Positions 43,257 to 51,956 of a stretch of 64,000 nt of DNA are shown one piece after another (the first letter of the stretch is position 1; each line of letters begins with the position of its first letter). A program made the position numbers and the translations under genes. Location: assembly GCF_001593385.1 (NCBI RefSeq), contig NZ_LUVZ01000023.1, forward strand, positions 248,001 to 312,000. Direction: 5' to 3'. The DNA comes from Chryseobacterium cucumeris (GTDB taxonomy: Bacteria > Bacteroidota > Bacteroidia > Flavobacteriales > Weeksellaceae). The notes under the pieces are model-generated. The model ran no database searches. It saw nothing but the letters and a program-made list of their open reading frames with translations, and had not been told where the DNA came from.

Positions 43257-43856
43257 ATGGTTTACAAAATCCGCGTAATATTAGATGCGAAAGAGGATAT
43301 TTTCCGTGATGTCGAAGTTAAGGGAAAACAAACGTTATGGAACTTACATTTAGGAATTAAAAGTGCATTCAGTCTGCAGGGAGATGAGCTTTCTACTTTT
43401 AATCTGTTAGAAGATGACGGAACAATCGTAAAAAGTGTCCCATTGGAAGATATGAGTGATGATGGTGATGGTGAGATCATGTCAGATGTTTATATAGATG
43501 AAGCTTTTGAAAACGTAGGCGACAAAGCACAGTTCCAGTATGGGCTTCTTGATCTTTGGGAGTTCTTCTGCGAGCTTGTAGAAGTTATTGAAGAAACAAA
43601 AGGAGTTAATTATCCTATTACCGTATACAGATTCGGAAACGTTCCTTTAAAGGCTCCTAGCAAAAACGGAGGTGCCGGAGGTGGCAAAAAGAAATCAGCA
43701 ATGCCGTTGGTAGATGATGAATTTGGTTTTGATGACGATTTCGTAGCGGGTGGAAACTTTTCGGATGAAGATGATGACAGCTTTGATGATGAGGAAGAAG
43801 AAGATTACAATGACGATGTCTTTGATGATGAGGATGACAATGATGATGAAAGATAA
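43257..43856 (+). CDS. Plasmid pRiA4b ORF-3-like (IS1096 passenger TnpR) family protein
   Basis: A 199-aa protein. The N-terminal 145 residues match the pRiA4b ORF-3 family ('YKIRVILDAKEDIFRDVEVK', 'LWNLHLGIKSAF', 'YQYGLLDLWEFFCELVEV'-like spacing). The C-terminal 55 residues are an extreme acidic tail of Asp/Glu after a Gly/Lys linker (GGAGGGKKKSAM). The database name derives from mobile elements, but no transposase or inverted repeats are nearby and the gene has a chromosomal-style promoter and terminator. Function unknown; the acidic tail suggests binding of a basic protein or DNA mimicry. Confidence 0.8.
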   Translation: MVYKIRVILDAKEDIFRDVEVKGKQTLWNLHLGIKSAFSLQGDELSTFNLLEDDGTIVKSVPLEDMSDDGDGEIMSDVYIDEAFENVGDKAQFQYGLLDLWEFFCELVEVIEETKGVNYPITVYRFGNVPLKAPSKNGGAGGGKKKSAMPLVDDEFGFDDDFVAGGNFSDEDDDSFDDEEEEDYNDDVFDDEDDNDDER

Positions 43857-43870
43857 TCATACAATATACT

Positions 43871-43900
43871 GGCCCTGGATTTAGATCCGGGGCTTTTTTA
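43871..43900 (+). terminator. Terminator after the pRiA4b-like gene
   Basis: Stem GGCCCTGGAT / ATCCGGGGC-type with one mismatch, TTAG loop, followed by TTTTTT. Confidence 0.8.
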
Positions 43901-43974
43901 TGCTAAATAATGCAAATTATCATTCTGCTTTTAACGATTTTGCCTTTTTACCCTTTTACCCCAAAAACAATCCT

Positions 43975-43982
43975 TATTTTTG
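43975..43982 (+). promoter_or_regulatory. Promoter box of the alpha-amylase gene
   Basis: TATTTTTG (TAnnTTTG) 14 bp before the ATG at 43997. It supports that start and excludes the upstream in-frame ATG at 43910. Confidence 0.45.
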
Positions 43983-43996
43983 TTAAAAATAGTTTA

Positions 43997-45346
43997 ATGA
44001 AAAAATTAATTTTGTTAGCTGTAATTGGTCTGGGAATTGTTTCCTGTACCACTCAAAAAAATATCAGGAAGATGACAGAACTGCCAAAAGATTGGAAACA
44101 TACTACAAATATCTACGAAGTAAACATACGACAATATACTCAGGAAGGAACTTTCAAAGCATTTGCAAAAGAAATGCCCCGCCTGAAATCTATGGGAATA
44201 AAAACCCTTTGGTTTATGCCGATCACACCAATTGCCCAACAGAATAAAAAAGGAAGTATGGGCAGTCCTTATGCGGCTTCAGATTATACTTCCATTAATC
44301 CTGAATTCGGAACACTGCAGGATTTTAAAGATATGGTGAATGAGGCACACAGACTGGGATTCAAAGTAATCATTGACTGGGTAGCCAATCATACTGGCTG
44401 GGATCATGTTTGGACCAAAACACACCCTGAATTTTATCTTAAAGACCCCGACGGAAAATTCCATATTGCTTCCGGAATGGATGATATTATTGAATTGGAT
44501 TATAAAAATCAGGAAATGCGTCTGGCCATGATAGATGCCATGAAATATTGGGTACAAGAAACCAATATTGATGGTTTCAGATGTGATCTTGCTTCATGGG
44601 TAGAAGTCGATTTCTGGGAACAGGCACGTCCTGAAGTGGAAAAAATAAAACCTCTTTTCTGGCTGGGAGAGTTCGATGAACTGGAAAGCCCGGAATATGG
44701 TAAAGTTTTCGACGCAAGTTATTCCTGGAAATGGATGCACAAATCTGCCGATTATTATAAAAAGAATGAACCTCTTCAGGAATTAAAAGATCTTTTGAGA
44801 CAGTATTCTAATATCGGAGATACATCGATGAGAGCCTGGTTTACTACAAATCATGATGAAAACTCGTGGAACGGAACCGAATATGAAAAATATGGAGTGA
44901 TTACAAAGCCTATGGCAGTATTCTCTGCGACATGGAATGGTGTGCCATTATTATATTCTGGACAGGAACTTCCGAACATGAAGAGACTGGAATTTTTCGA
45001 GAAAGATGTTATTAAGTGGACCAATGCGTATCAGGTTGCTGATTTCTATAAAACACTATTGGATTTAAAAGCTGTCAACCCTGCTTTAAGAGGTGGAGAT
45101 CCTAATGTAACTACCTATCTGCTGAATACCACAGCGAACGATAAAATTCTTGCTTATGTAAGGAAAAATGGAAAAGATGAAGTACTGGTAGTTTTGAATA
45201 TGTCAAAAGAACCTGTTAGCTTTTCTGTTGAAGACGAACACTTATCAGGAATATTCAGAAATGTTTTTGATAAAACGAAAAGAGATTTCAGTAATGGAAA
45301 AGACTTTAGTTTCAAAGTTTCTGGTTATGCCGTATTTGAAAAGTAA
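43997..45346 (+). CDS. Alpha-amylase family glycoside hydrolase, lipoprotein
   Basis: A 449-aa GH13 enzyme. Signal MKKLILLAVIGLGIVSC with lipobox Cys17. Conserved GH13 regions: 'IIDWVANHT' (region I), 'GFRCDLASW' (region II, nucleophile Asp), 'FWLGEFDE' (region III, Glu) and 'TTNHDENSW' (region IV, Asp). C-terminal beta domain from about 370. It hydrolyses alpha-1,4-glucans, probably at the cell surface or in the periplasm. It stands alone; no other starch genes are adjacent, and the SusC/D pair is 6.6 kb away with different neighbours. Confidence 0.9.
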   Translation: MKKLILLAVIGLGIVSCTTQKNIRKMTELPKDWKHTTNIYEVNIRQYTQEGTFKAFAKEMPRLKSMGIKTLWFMPITPIAQQNKKGSMGSPYAASDYTSINPEFGTLQDFKDMVNEAHRLGFKVIIDWVANHTGWDHVWTKTHPEFYLKDPDGKFHIASGMDDIIELDYKNQEMRLAMIDAMKYWVQETNIDGFRCDLASWVEVDFWEQARPEVEKIKPLFWLGEFDELESPEYGKVFDASYSWKWMHKSADYYKKNEPLQELKDLLRQYSNIGDTSMRAWFTTNHDENSWNGTEYEKYGVITKPMAVFSATWNGVPLLYSGQELPNMKRLEFFEKDVIKWTNAYQVADFYKTLLDLKAVNPALRGGDPNVTTYLLNTTANDKILAYVRKNGKDEVLVVLNMSKEPVSFSVEDEHLSGIFRNVFDKTKRDFSNGKDFSFKVSGYAVFEK

Positions 45347-45416
45347 GCAATAAAAACCTCTGAACTTTCGGTTGAAGCACTAATTATTAACAATTAGTCT
45401 TTTAGCGTACTCATTT

Positions 45417-45455
45417 CCCCTCCTCTGGAGGGGTGTCAAAATCACAGATTTTGAC
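45417..45455. repeat. Double-hairpin REP-like element
   Basis: Two perfect hairpins in tandem: CCCCTCC (45417-45423) / GGAGGGG (45427-45433), then GTCAAAATC (45435-45443) / GATTTTGAC (45447-45455), each with a 3-base loop, followed by GGGGTGGTT. Gene-free spacer. No T-run follows, so this is not a simple terminator. Similar CCCCTCC..GGAGGGG elements are common between genes in Bacteroidetes as far as I know. Confidence 0.65.
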
Positions 45456-45495
45456 GGGGTGGTTATCTGCCCTACAATAAAAATCCACCATTACA

Positions 45496-45936
45496 ATGAA
45501 CAAACAGGAAATAATCAATATCATCAAAGCAAAAGCTGCTGACAAAATCCAATACTTTGAAAACCTTATTGCAGAAACACGGGCTTCCAATAACGACACC
45601 AAAAGCTCAATGGGTGATAAATATGAAACCGGAAGAGAAATGCTTCAGCAGGAAATCAATAATTTGCAGAGACAGCTCAATGAAGTCCTGAATCAGCAGG
45701 CTGTTTTGCAGAAAATAACTTCTGATCCTTCGGAAAAAGTTCAGAACGGAGCTTTGGTAAAAACAGATAAAGGACTATTTTACGTAGCAGTTTCTATGGG
45801 AGAAATTATTTTTGAAAATCAGAAAATCATGACGGTTTCTGCAGAATCTCCTTTGGTGAAAATCATGTATAATAAAAAAGCAGGAGAAAATTTCATTGTC
45901 AACACCATTTATCAGACTATTGAAAATATATGGTAA
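45496..45936 (+). CDS. GreA/GreB-like protein
   Basis: A 146-aa cytoplasmic protein. Residues about 1-75 are a long coiled coil ('MNKQEIINIIKAKAADKIQY', 'NDTKSSMGDKYETGREMLQQ'), and about 80-146 a small beta domain ('VQNGALVKTDKGLFYVAVSM', 'MTVSAESPLVKIMYNKKAGE') like the C-terminal FKBP-like fold of Gre factors. The acidic tip of true GreA is not clear. Homologues often carry an erroneous 3-oxoacyl-ACP synthase name. It may bind the RNA polymerase secondary channel; unproven. Confidence 0.7.
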   Translation: MNKQEIINIIKAKAADKIQYFENLIAETRASNNDTKSSMGDKYETGREMLQQEINNLQRQLNEVLNQQAVLQKITSDPSEKVQNGALVKTDKGLFYVAVSMGEIIFENQKIMTVSAESPLVKIMYNKKAGENFIVNTIYQTIENIW

Positions 45937-45997
45937 AATTATGATCTGTTAGATTGCAGATATACAGTTGTTTAATAGATAATAATCATTGTCTCTA

Positions 45998-46030
45998 TAA
46001 AAAGCATTCATAAAAGTGGGTGCTTTTTTT
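45998..46030 (+). terminator. Probable terminator before thyA
   Basis: AAAAAGCA ... TGCTTTTTTT with a long loop (about 15 bases) and T-run; a weak hairpin. Confidence 0.5.
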
Positions 46031-46042
46031 ATTGGTTTTTAC

Positions 46043-46050
46043 TAAATTTG
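46043..46050 (+). promoter_or_regulatory. Promoter box of thyA
   Basis: TAAATTTG (TAnnTTTG) 22 bp before the ATG at 46072. It overlaps the alternative upstream TTG start at 46048, which is therefore rejected. Confidence 0.5.
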
Positions 46051-46071
46051 GAACTTAAAATCTCATTCAAA

Positions 46072-46866
46072 ATGCAAAACTACCTGGATCTTTTACAGCA
46101 TATTTTAGACAACGGAACGGATAAAACTGATAGAACCGGCACTGGAACAAGAAGTGTTTTCGGTTATCAGCTGAGATATGATCTGTCAAAAGGATTTCCT
46201 TTGGTAACCACAAAAAAAGTGCATTTGAAATCCATTATCTATGAGTTACTTTGGTTTCTGAAAGGAGATACCAATATTAAATATCTTAAAGATAACGGAG
46301 TAAGTATCTGGGATGAATGGGCCAATGAAAATGGAGATCTTGGACCTGTTTACGGGGCGCAGTGGAGAAGCTGGAGTGGTGCAGACGGGAAAGTGGTAGA
46401 TCAGATTACAGAAGTAATTGACCAGATTAAAAAAAATCCGGATTCCAGAAGACTTATCGTATCAGCATGGAATGTTGCAGAAATTCCTAACATGGCTTTG
46501 GCTCCTTGTCATGCCTTGTTCCAGTTCTACGTAGCTGATGGTAAATTATCGCTGCAGCTTTATCAGAGAAGTGCCGATGTTTTCCTTGGTGTACCGTTCA
46601 ATATTGCAAGTTATGCATTGCTGCTGATGATGGTAGCGCAGGTATGTGATCTTGAAGTAGGGGATTATGTTCACAGCTTTGGAGATGTTCATATTTATAA
46701 CAATCATTTTGAACAGGTTAACAGACAACTTGGAAGAGAGCCAAAAGCACTTCCGACTATGAAATTGAATCCTGACGTTAAAAATATCTTTGATTTCGAT
46801 TTCGAAGACTTTATTTTAGAAAATTATGATCCGCATCCGGGGATCAAAGCTCCTGTAGCCATTTAA
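46072..46866 (+). CDS. thyA: Thymidylate synthase
   Basis: A 264-aa ThyA, making dTMP from dUMP with methylenetetrahydrofolate. Start [15 protein letters not shown] is standard. Key segments: '[12 protein letters not shown]', '[20 protein letters not shown]' with the arginine pair, catalytic Cys in '[12 protein letters not shown]', '[20 protein letters not shown]' and the C-terminal 'GIKAPVAI'. Length normal. No folA neighbour in the window. Confidence 0.96.
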   Translation: MQNYLDLLQHILDNGTDKTDRTGTGTRSVFGYQLRYDLSKGFPLVTTKKVHLKSIIYELLWFLKGDTNIKYLKDNGVSIWDEWANENGDLGPVYGAQWRSWSGADGKVVDQITEVIDQIKKNPDSRRLIVSAWNVAEIPNMALAPCHALFQFYVADGKLSLQLYQRSADVFLGVPFNIASYALLLMMVAQVCDLEVGDYVHSFGDVHIYNNHFEQVNRQLGREPKALPTMKLNPDVKNIFDFDFEDFILENYDPHPGIKAPVAI

Positions 46867-47096
46867 TATTCTTACATCACTTTATCTTTTTTATTTACGT
46901 CTATTATTTTAACATGAGTAGACGGCATTATCTGTATCCATAAGTTGGAAATCAGAATATAAATACTTTAGCACACTTTCTTTTGGTAATTGTTTCTTAC
47001 ATTTGAAAGAACAACTCCGCTTCTTTGAATTCCTTTTTGTAGGGCCATTCACTGGCTGGTAGTAAATCATAAATTTGAAATGCTTAAAAATAAATT

Positions 47097-47315
47097 ATGA
47101 AGTATTTAAAAATTAATATTGAAGAAAATGCAGATATTGAAGCACTGAAGAATGCAGTACTTCAGCTGAAAGGTGTGGCATCCGCAGAAATAGTGGATGA
47201 CGAAAACCCTGAAAGTGAACTCAAAAAAGCGTTTGCAAAAACGAAGGAACAGCTTAAAACGGGTGACTATGAAACCCTAGTTAATGACATTTTCGATATA
47301 ATCATAAAAAAATAA
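47097..47315 (+). CDS. DUF2683 family small protein
   Basis: A 72-aa acidic protein with a beta-alpha-beta start ('MKYLKINIEENADIEALKNA', 'LKGVASAEIVDD') reminiscent of a heavy-metal-associated-like ferredoxin fold without cysteines, then a helical tail. It matches the DUF2683 pattern. A TAAATTTG box lies at 47070-47077. The M1 peptidase gene starts 12 bp later, so it is probably cotranscribed. The 230-bp spacer before it (46867-47096) holds no gene. Confidence 0.7.
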   Translation: MKYLKINIEENADIEALKNAVLQLKGVASAEIVDDENPESELKKAFAKTKEQLKTGDYETLVNDIFDIIIKK

Positions 47316-47327
47316 TAAAGCAGACCG

Positions 47328-49838
47328 ATGAGAAAGGCCATTTTATCAATCGCTATACTTGGAATTTTATGTTCCGCCAATGTATCAGCACAAACCGAAA
47401 CTTCAGGAAGAGAAAAAGTGTACAGAGCTACCCACACGAAAGTAACGGAGCTTAAGCACACAAAACTGAAAGTGAATTTTGATTATCAGAAAGAACAGAT
47501 GAATGGGGAAGAATGGCTTACCGCTTCACCTTACTTCTATGCCACCAATGAGCTTACCCTTGATGCAAAAGGAATGCTGATTCATGAAGTGGCTCTTGAT
47601 AACAACGGCAAAATGTCTCCTTTAAAATACGAATATAAAGACGATATTCTAAAAATTACACTGGATAAAACCTATCAGAGAAATCAGGATTATACAGTTT
47701 ACATCAAATATACCTCCCGCCCGAATGAAGTGAAACAACAGGGGAGCATGGCAATCAATGATGAGAAAGGGCTGTATTTCATAAACGCTCAAGGAAAAGA
47801 TCCTAACACACCAACACAAATCTGGACACAGGGAGAAACAGAATCTTCTTCAGCATGGTTTCCTACTATTGATAAACCCAACCAAAAGACAACACAGGAA
47901 ATCTATATGACAGTTCCTGATAAATATGTAACGCTTTCAAACGGTCTTATGAAAGATTCTAAAAAAGAATCCAATGGACTTAGAACCGATCATTGGGTGA
48001 TGGACAAGAGACATTCTACTTATCTTTTCTTTATGGGCGTAGGAGAATATGCTGTTGTAAAAGACAAATGGAAAAACATTCCTGTTGATTATTATATTGA
48101 AAAGGAATACGAGCCTTATGCTAAACAGATCTACGGAAATACTCCGGAAATGATCGACTTTTTCTCCAAAAAACTGAATTATGACTATCCATGGGCGAAA
48201 TATGCCCAGATTTCCGGAAGAGATTATGTAAGTGGTGCAATGGAAAATACCACAGCCACTCTTCATGGAAGTGATATCCTGCAGAAACCGGGGCAGCTTA
48301 TCGATGAAAATACATGGGAAGATACCATTGCCCATGAACTGTTCCATCATTGGTTTGGAGATCTTGTTACAGCAGAAAGCTGGAGTAATCTTACCGTCAA
48401 TGAATCCTTTGCTAACTATTCCGAATACCTTTGGAATGAATACAAATACGGAAAAGATCAGGCAGATTATCACCTGATGACAGATGTGAATAATTATCTT
48501 CACAACCCAACCGACTTTAATAAGAATCTGGTTAGGTTCAATTATGAATCCCGTGAAGACGTTTTTGACCTGGTAACCTATCAGAAGGGAGGAGGTATTT
48601 TAAATATGCTGAGAAACTATCTTGGAGATGATGCCTTCTTTGCCGGAATGAATGATTATCTGAAAACTAACGAATATCAGAATGCAGAAGCTCATCAATT
48701 AAGGCTTTCTTTTGAAAAAGTATCCGGTAAAGACCTGAACTGGTTCTTTAATCAATGGTATTTCGGAAACGGAAATCCGAAGATCAATTACACCTCCACA
48801 TTTGAGCCCGTGAAAAAGCAGGTTGCTGTTACAATTAATCAAACACAGGAAAAGCCATTTGAATTTCCTCTGGCGATTGATGTATATGACAACGGAAAAC
48901 CTAAAAGATATAATGTTTGGGTAAATGCGGAATCAAAAAATACATTTAGTTTTGATGTTTCTAAAGCTCCTGATCTGGTAAATATTAATGCAGATGGTGT
49001 TTTATTAGCCGAAATCACCGATACTAAAACTCCGGAACAAAATCTGATGCAGTTTACCAATTCTAAAGAGTTCAAAAGCAGATATCTTGCTTTAAACGGA
49101 ATTAAAGATCAGGCTGGGAAAAGTCCTGCTGTTGTAAAATTACTGGCTGCTGCATTAAAAGATCCTTTCTTCAGAGTAAGAATAAAAGCATTAAACTTAA
49201 TAGACCTTACTAATCCTGAACAAATGAAAGCATTGGGTGCTGAAGTTGAAAAACTGGCTTCCAATGATCCGAAAACATTGACTCAAGCTGCAGCTATTAC
49301 GGCTTTAGGAAAAACAAAAGATAAAAAATACCTTCCTTTATTTGAAAAAGGAGTGAATGCTGTTTCCAATGCAGTAAAAGGAAGTTCTTTGAGTGCGCTT
49401 CTTTCTATTGACCCGTCAAAAGCCGGCAATCTGGCTGATAAAATTGATATGAAAGGAGTATCAGACGAACTCAGAGCACAATTACTTCCGATTATTGTTA
49501 AAAACAAAATTACCTCTCAGATAGAAAATATTGCGCCTCTGGCTACTTTTTACCCCTTCATTAAATTCCAGAATCCGGAATTGGGAAAAGCGGCGGAAGA
49601 CGGTTTCAACTGGATCATGACTTCCGATAACCTGAAAGCAACGGAAAGCATTACGAAAATAGCAGGATATGCCAAAAATCAGATGGCAGATAATCCACAA
49701 GCTAAAATGATGATGGTTCAGATGCTGAAAGATGGTTTGAGCAAAAAAATGGAACTGCTGAAACAGAATCCACAAAATGCAGCAAGTATCAACAAACAGA
49801 TCGATGTCATCAATAAAGCCATTGAAAATTATAAATAG
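47328..49838 (+). CDS. M1 family aminopeptidase, secreted
   Basis: An 836-aa zinc aminopeptidase. Signal peptide about 1-21 (LGILCSANVSAQ). N-terminal beta domain to about 250; exopeptidase motif GAMEN at residues 303-307; zinc motif HELFHHW (His336, Glu337, His340) with third ligand Glu359 in 'NLTVNESFANY'; catalytic Tyr region after. C-terminal HEAT-like helical repeats (about 590-836). It removes N-terminal residues from peptides, probably in the periplasm for nutrition. Followed by a strong bidirectional hairpin. Confidence 0.93.
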   Translation: MRKAILSIAILGILCSANVSAQTETSGREKVYRATHTKVTELKHTKLKVNFDYQKEQMNGEEWLTASPYFYATNELTLDAKGMLIHEVALDNNGKMSPLKYEYKDDILKITLDKTYQRNQDYTVYIKYTSRPNEVKQQGSMAINDEKGLYFINAQGKDPNTPTQIWTQGETESSSAWFPTIDKPNQKTTQEIYMTVPDKYVTLSNGLMKDSKKESNGLRTDHWVMDKRHSTYLFFMGVGEYAVVKDKWKNIPVDYYIEKEYEPYAKQIYGNTPEMIDFFSKKLNYDYPWAKYAQISGRDYVSGAMENTTATLHGSDILQKPGQLIDENTWEDTIAHELFHHWFGDLVTAESWSNLTVNESFANYSEYLWNEYKYGKDQADYHLMTDVNNYLHNPTDFNKNLVRFNYESREDVFDLVTYQKGGGILNMLRNYLGDDAFFAGMNDYLKTNEYQNAEAHQLRLSFEKVSGKDLNWFFNQWYFGNGNPKINYTSTFEPVKKQVAVTINQTQEKPFEFPLAIDVYDNGKPKRYNVWVNAESKNTFSFDVSKAPDLVNINADGVLLAEITDTKTPEQNLMQFTNSKEFKSRYLALNGIKDQAGKSPAVVKLLAAALKDPFFRVRIKALNLIDLTNPEQMKALGAEVEKLASNDPKTLTQAAAITALGKTKDKKYLPLFEKGVNAVSNAVKGSSLSALLSIDPSKAGNLADKIDMKGVSDELRAQLLPIIVKNKITSQIENIAPLATFYPFIKFQNPELGKAAEDGFNWIMTSDNLKATESITKIAGYAKNQMADNPQAKMMMVQMLKDGLSKKMELLKQNPQNAASINKQIDVINKAIENYK

Positions 49839-49842
49839 AAAG

Positions 49843-49866
49843 AAAGCCGGCAGATTTGCCGGCTTT
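49843..49866 (+). terminator. Terminator of the M1 peptidase gene
   Basis: Perfect 10-bp stem AAAGCCGGCA / TGCCGGCTTT with a 4-base loop, starting 4 bp after the stop codon, then a T-rich tail. Confidence 0.85.
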
Positions 49867-50005
49867 CCTTTTATCGTTATGTGTACCTACATTGTCGGAT
49901 TTTATTTTTAAATACATTGGTTTTTAATGATGTTGTAAAAATTAGCATTTTTTACGACTGTTTTTTGCATTATCTTTCATAAATTCGTTTAAAATTTGGA
50001 CAATT

Positions 50006-51334
50006 ATGAGTTTTGGAATTGAAGCAGCGGGTTATTATGTGCCTGGTTTATATTTGGAAATTAAGGATTTAGCAGAAAAAAGAGGAATAGAACCAGCAAA
50101 ATTGGAAAAAGGCTTAGGTCTTCATAAAATGGGACTTTCTGATGTTCACGAAGATGCTGCCACCTTTGCAGCAGAAGCATTACTAAAGCTTATAAAAGAC
50201 TATCAAATCAATCCTAAAGAAATAGCAAGAGTATACCTTGGAACAGAAAGCGCAGTGGACGCTGCAAAGCCTACAGCTTCCTATGCTGTACAAATGGTAG
50301 AAAAAGTATTGGAAGAAGAATTTGGAACAAGATGTTTCAGAAACTGTGACGTACTTGATATGACTTTTGCTTGTGTAGGAGGAGTAGATGCATTGCATAA
50401 CGCGCTAGACTTTGTAAGAATAAACCCTGACAAAAAAGCAGTGGTGATTGCCAGTGATTATGCAAAATATGAATTGGCTTCATCAGGAGAATATACACAA
50501 GGAGGTGGTGCTGTTGCTCTTTTGATTTCCTCAAAACCAGATCTTCTTGTAATAGAAAATAATTGGGGAGTTGCTTCAGAAAGTGTCTTTGATTTTTTCA
50601 AACCGAGAAGATCATATAATAAAGAAGACTTGAGTGGAGCTCCGGAAGCCTATCCCGAAAAGATTGAAATTTTCACGGATGAACCTGTTTTTGACGGACA
50701 ATATTCTAACCAGTGCTATCAGGATAGAATAAAAGAAGCTTATTATCACTATAAAGAGCTAACAGGGCAGGATAAACCATATGAAAACTGGAAGTACATT
50801 ATCTTTCATCTTCCTTATGCCTTCCATGGAAAAAGAGTTTTCACAGAAATATATAGTCTGGAGAATGGTCTTTCTTATGAAACTTCGGACGAACAGAAAG
50901 CAATTGCTAAGTCAGAAAATTATCTGAAACTAATTAATGATAAGATAGAAAAGACCCAGAGAGCTTCTTCTGAGATCGGAAATATGTACACGGCTTCTAT
51001 TTTTATGGCATTTCTTTCCGCATTACAAACATCTTTTAATGAAAATGAAGAACTTACAGGAAAAGAAATTGGTTTTATAGGTTATGGAAGTGGTTCAAAA
51101 TCAAAGGTTTTTGCAGGAAAAGTGTCTGATGGCTGGAGAAAAGTAGTAGAGAAATGGAATTTATTCGAAAAACTAAACCAAAGAACTTCTGTTGATTTTG
51201 ATACCTATGAGAAACTTCACAGAAAACAATTGAAGGAATCTGTAAATAATCAATATAAAGGTTTTGGACTCGTTTCTATTGAGGCTGAAAATCCGGTTTT
51301 AATTGGAGCTAGGTATTATAGTTATCAGAAGTAA
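50006..51334 (+). CDS. mvaS: Hydroxymethylglutaryl-CoA synthase family protein
   Basis: A 442-aa thiolase-fold enzyme condensing acetyl-CoA with acetoacetyl-CoA, the entry step of the mevalonate isoprenoid pathway used by flavobacteria. Catalytic residues by motif: Glu81 (YLGTESAVDA), Cys123 (DMTFACVGGVDAL) and His268 (IIFHLPYAFHGKR). It is longer than Gram-positive MvaS (about 385 aa), with the extra length in the C-terminal half. No other mevalonate genes are adjacent. The related HMGS-like enzymes of polyketide clusters are an alternative, but no such cluster is seen. Confidence 0.85.
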   Translation: MSFGIEAAGYYVPGLYLEIKDLAEKRGIEPAKLEKGLGLHKMGLSDVHEDAATFAAEALLKLIKDYQINPKEIARVYLGTESAVDAAKPTASYAVQMVEKVLEEEFGTRCFRNCDVLDMTFACVGGVDALHNALDFVRINPDKKAVVIASDYAKYELASSGEYTQGGGAVALLISSKPDLLVIENNWGVASESVFDFFKPRRSYNKEDLSGAPEAYPEKIEIFTDEPVFDGQYSNQCYQDRIKEAYYHYKELTGQDKPYENWKYIIFHLPYAFHGKRVFTEIYSLENGLSYETSDEQKAIAKSENYLKLINDKIEKTQRASSEIGNMYTASIFMAFLSALQTSFNENEELTGKEIGFIGYGSGSKSKVFAGKVSDGWRKVVEKWNLFEKLNQRTSVDFDTYEKLHRKQLKESVNNQYKGFGLVSIEAENPVLIGARYYSYQK

Positions 51335-51357
51335 GATTATCTTCTATTAAATCATAT

Positions 51358-51386
51358 AAAAGCATCTCATATTTTGAGATGCTTTT
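51358..51386. terminator. Terminator of the HMG-CoA synthase gene
   Basis: Perfect 12-bp stem AAAAGCATCTCA / TGAGATGCTTTT, 5-base loop; symmetrical A/T flanks make it usable in both directions. Confidence 0.85.
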
Positions 51387-51956
51387 CTTTTTTATCAATG
51401 GAAAAAAGCCTGTTGGTTTTCATGATTTTTATGCTTGGATTATTTTTAATGTTATGAGTGAAATGGTTAAAAAAATACACGTAACATGTAGGTATACTTC
51501 TTATGTATTAACTAAATTCTGTAAATATTAAATTAACAGTTTTTAAATTTTAATCTCAGCGACCCTCTTTTAAAACGGGGTTCTGCGGATATAAAGGGGT
51601 GTTTTTTATATAAAATTTAAGAAAATAAGTCGTTTTTTTCTCTATTTTAGTAAAAATTTAAAACTGATTTAATTCAAATTTTTAATCAAAAATTATTTTT
51701 AAGTTTATTTTTTTAATCTAATTTTTATTCTTTTAGTAAATTGATTTTAATTTTCAAATTTATTAAAATTCCGTTAATATATAAATTGACTTATTTTTTG
51801 TTAATTTTTTAAATGTAATTAAAATAATTCTCCATCATTTTTTAAGTATGAGTGTGAATCTCTCCTTTCTGGAAGCCTGTTTTCAGTGTTTAATGAATTG
51901 ATGGTATAGATATTTATCTACATATTTGTCCCTTGAATATATTAAAATCTGTTAAT
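51387..51956 (+). promoter_or_regulatory. 570-bp AT-rich leader of the susC/susD operon
   Basis: No gene seen on either strand. Most is extremely AT-rich, but 51556-51606 is a GC-richer island: AGCGACCCTC, then AAAACGGGGTTCTGCGG, then AAAGGGGTGTTTTTTAT. ACCC (51562-51565) can pair with GGGT (51578-51581), and the GTTTTTTAT tail is terminator-like; a leader RNA or attenuator is possible. A near-consensus -7 box (CATATTTG) lies at about 51921-51928, close to the ATG at 51957. Confidence 0.4.

Noticed and set aside
43257..43856. Mobile element suggested by the 'IS1096 passenger TnpR' family name
   Set aside because: No transposase, terminal inverted repeats or target duplications nearby; the gene has its own promoter and terminator.
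47937..48503. Minus-strand 188-aa frame
   Set aside because: Antisense to the M1 peptidase catalytic region.
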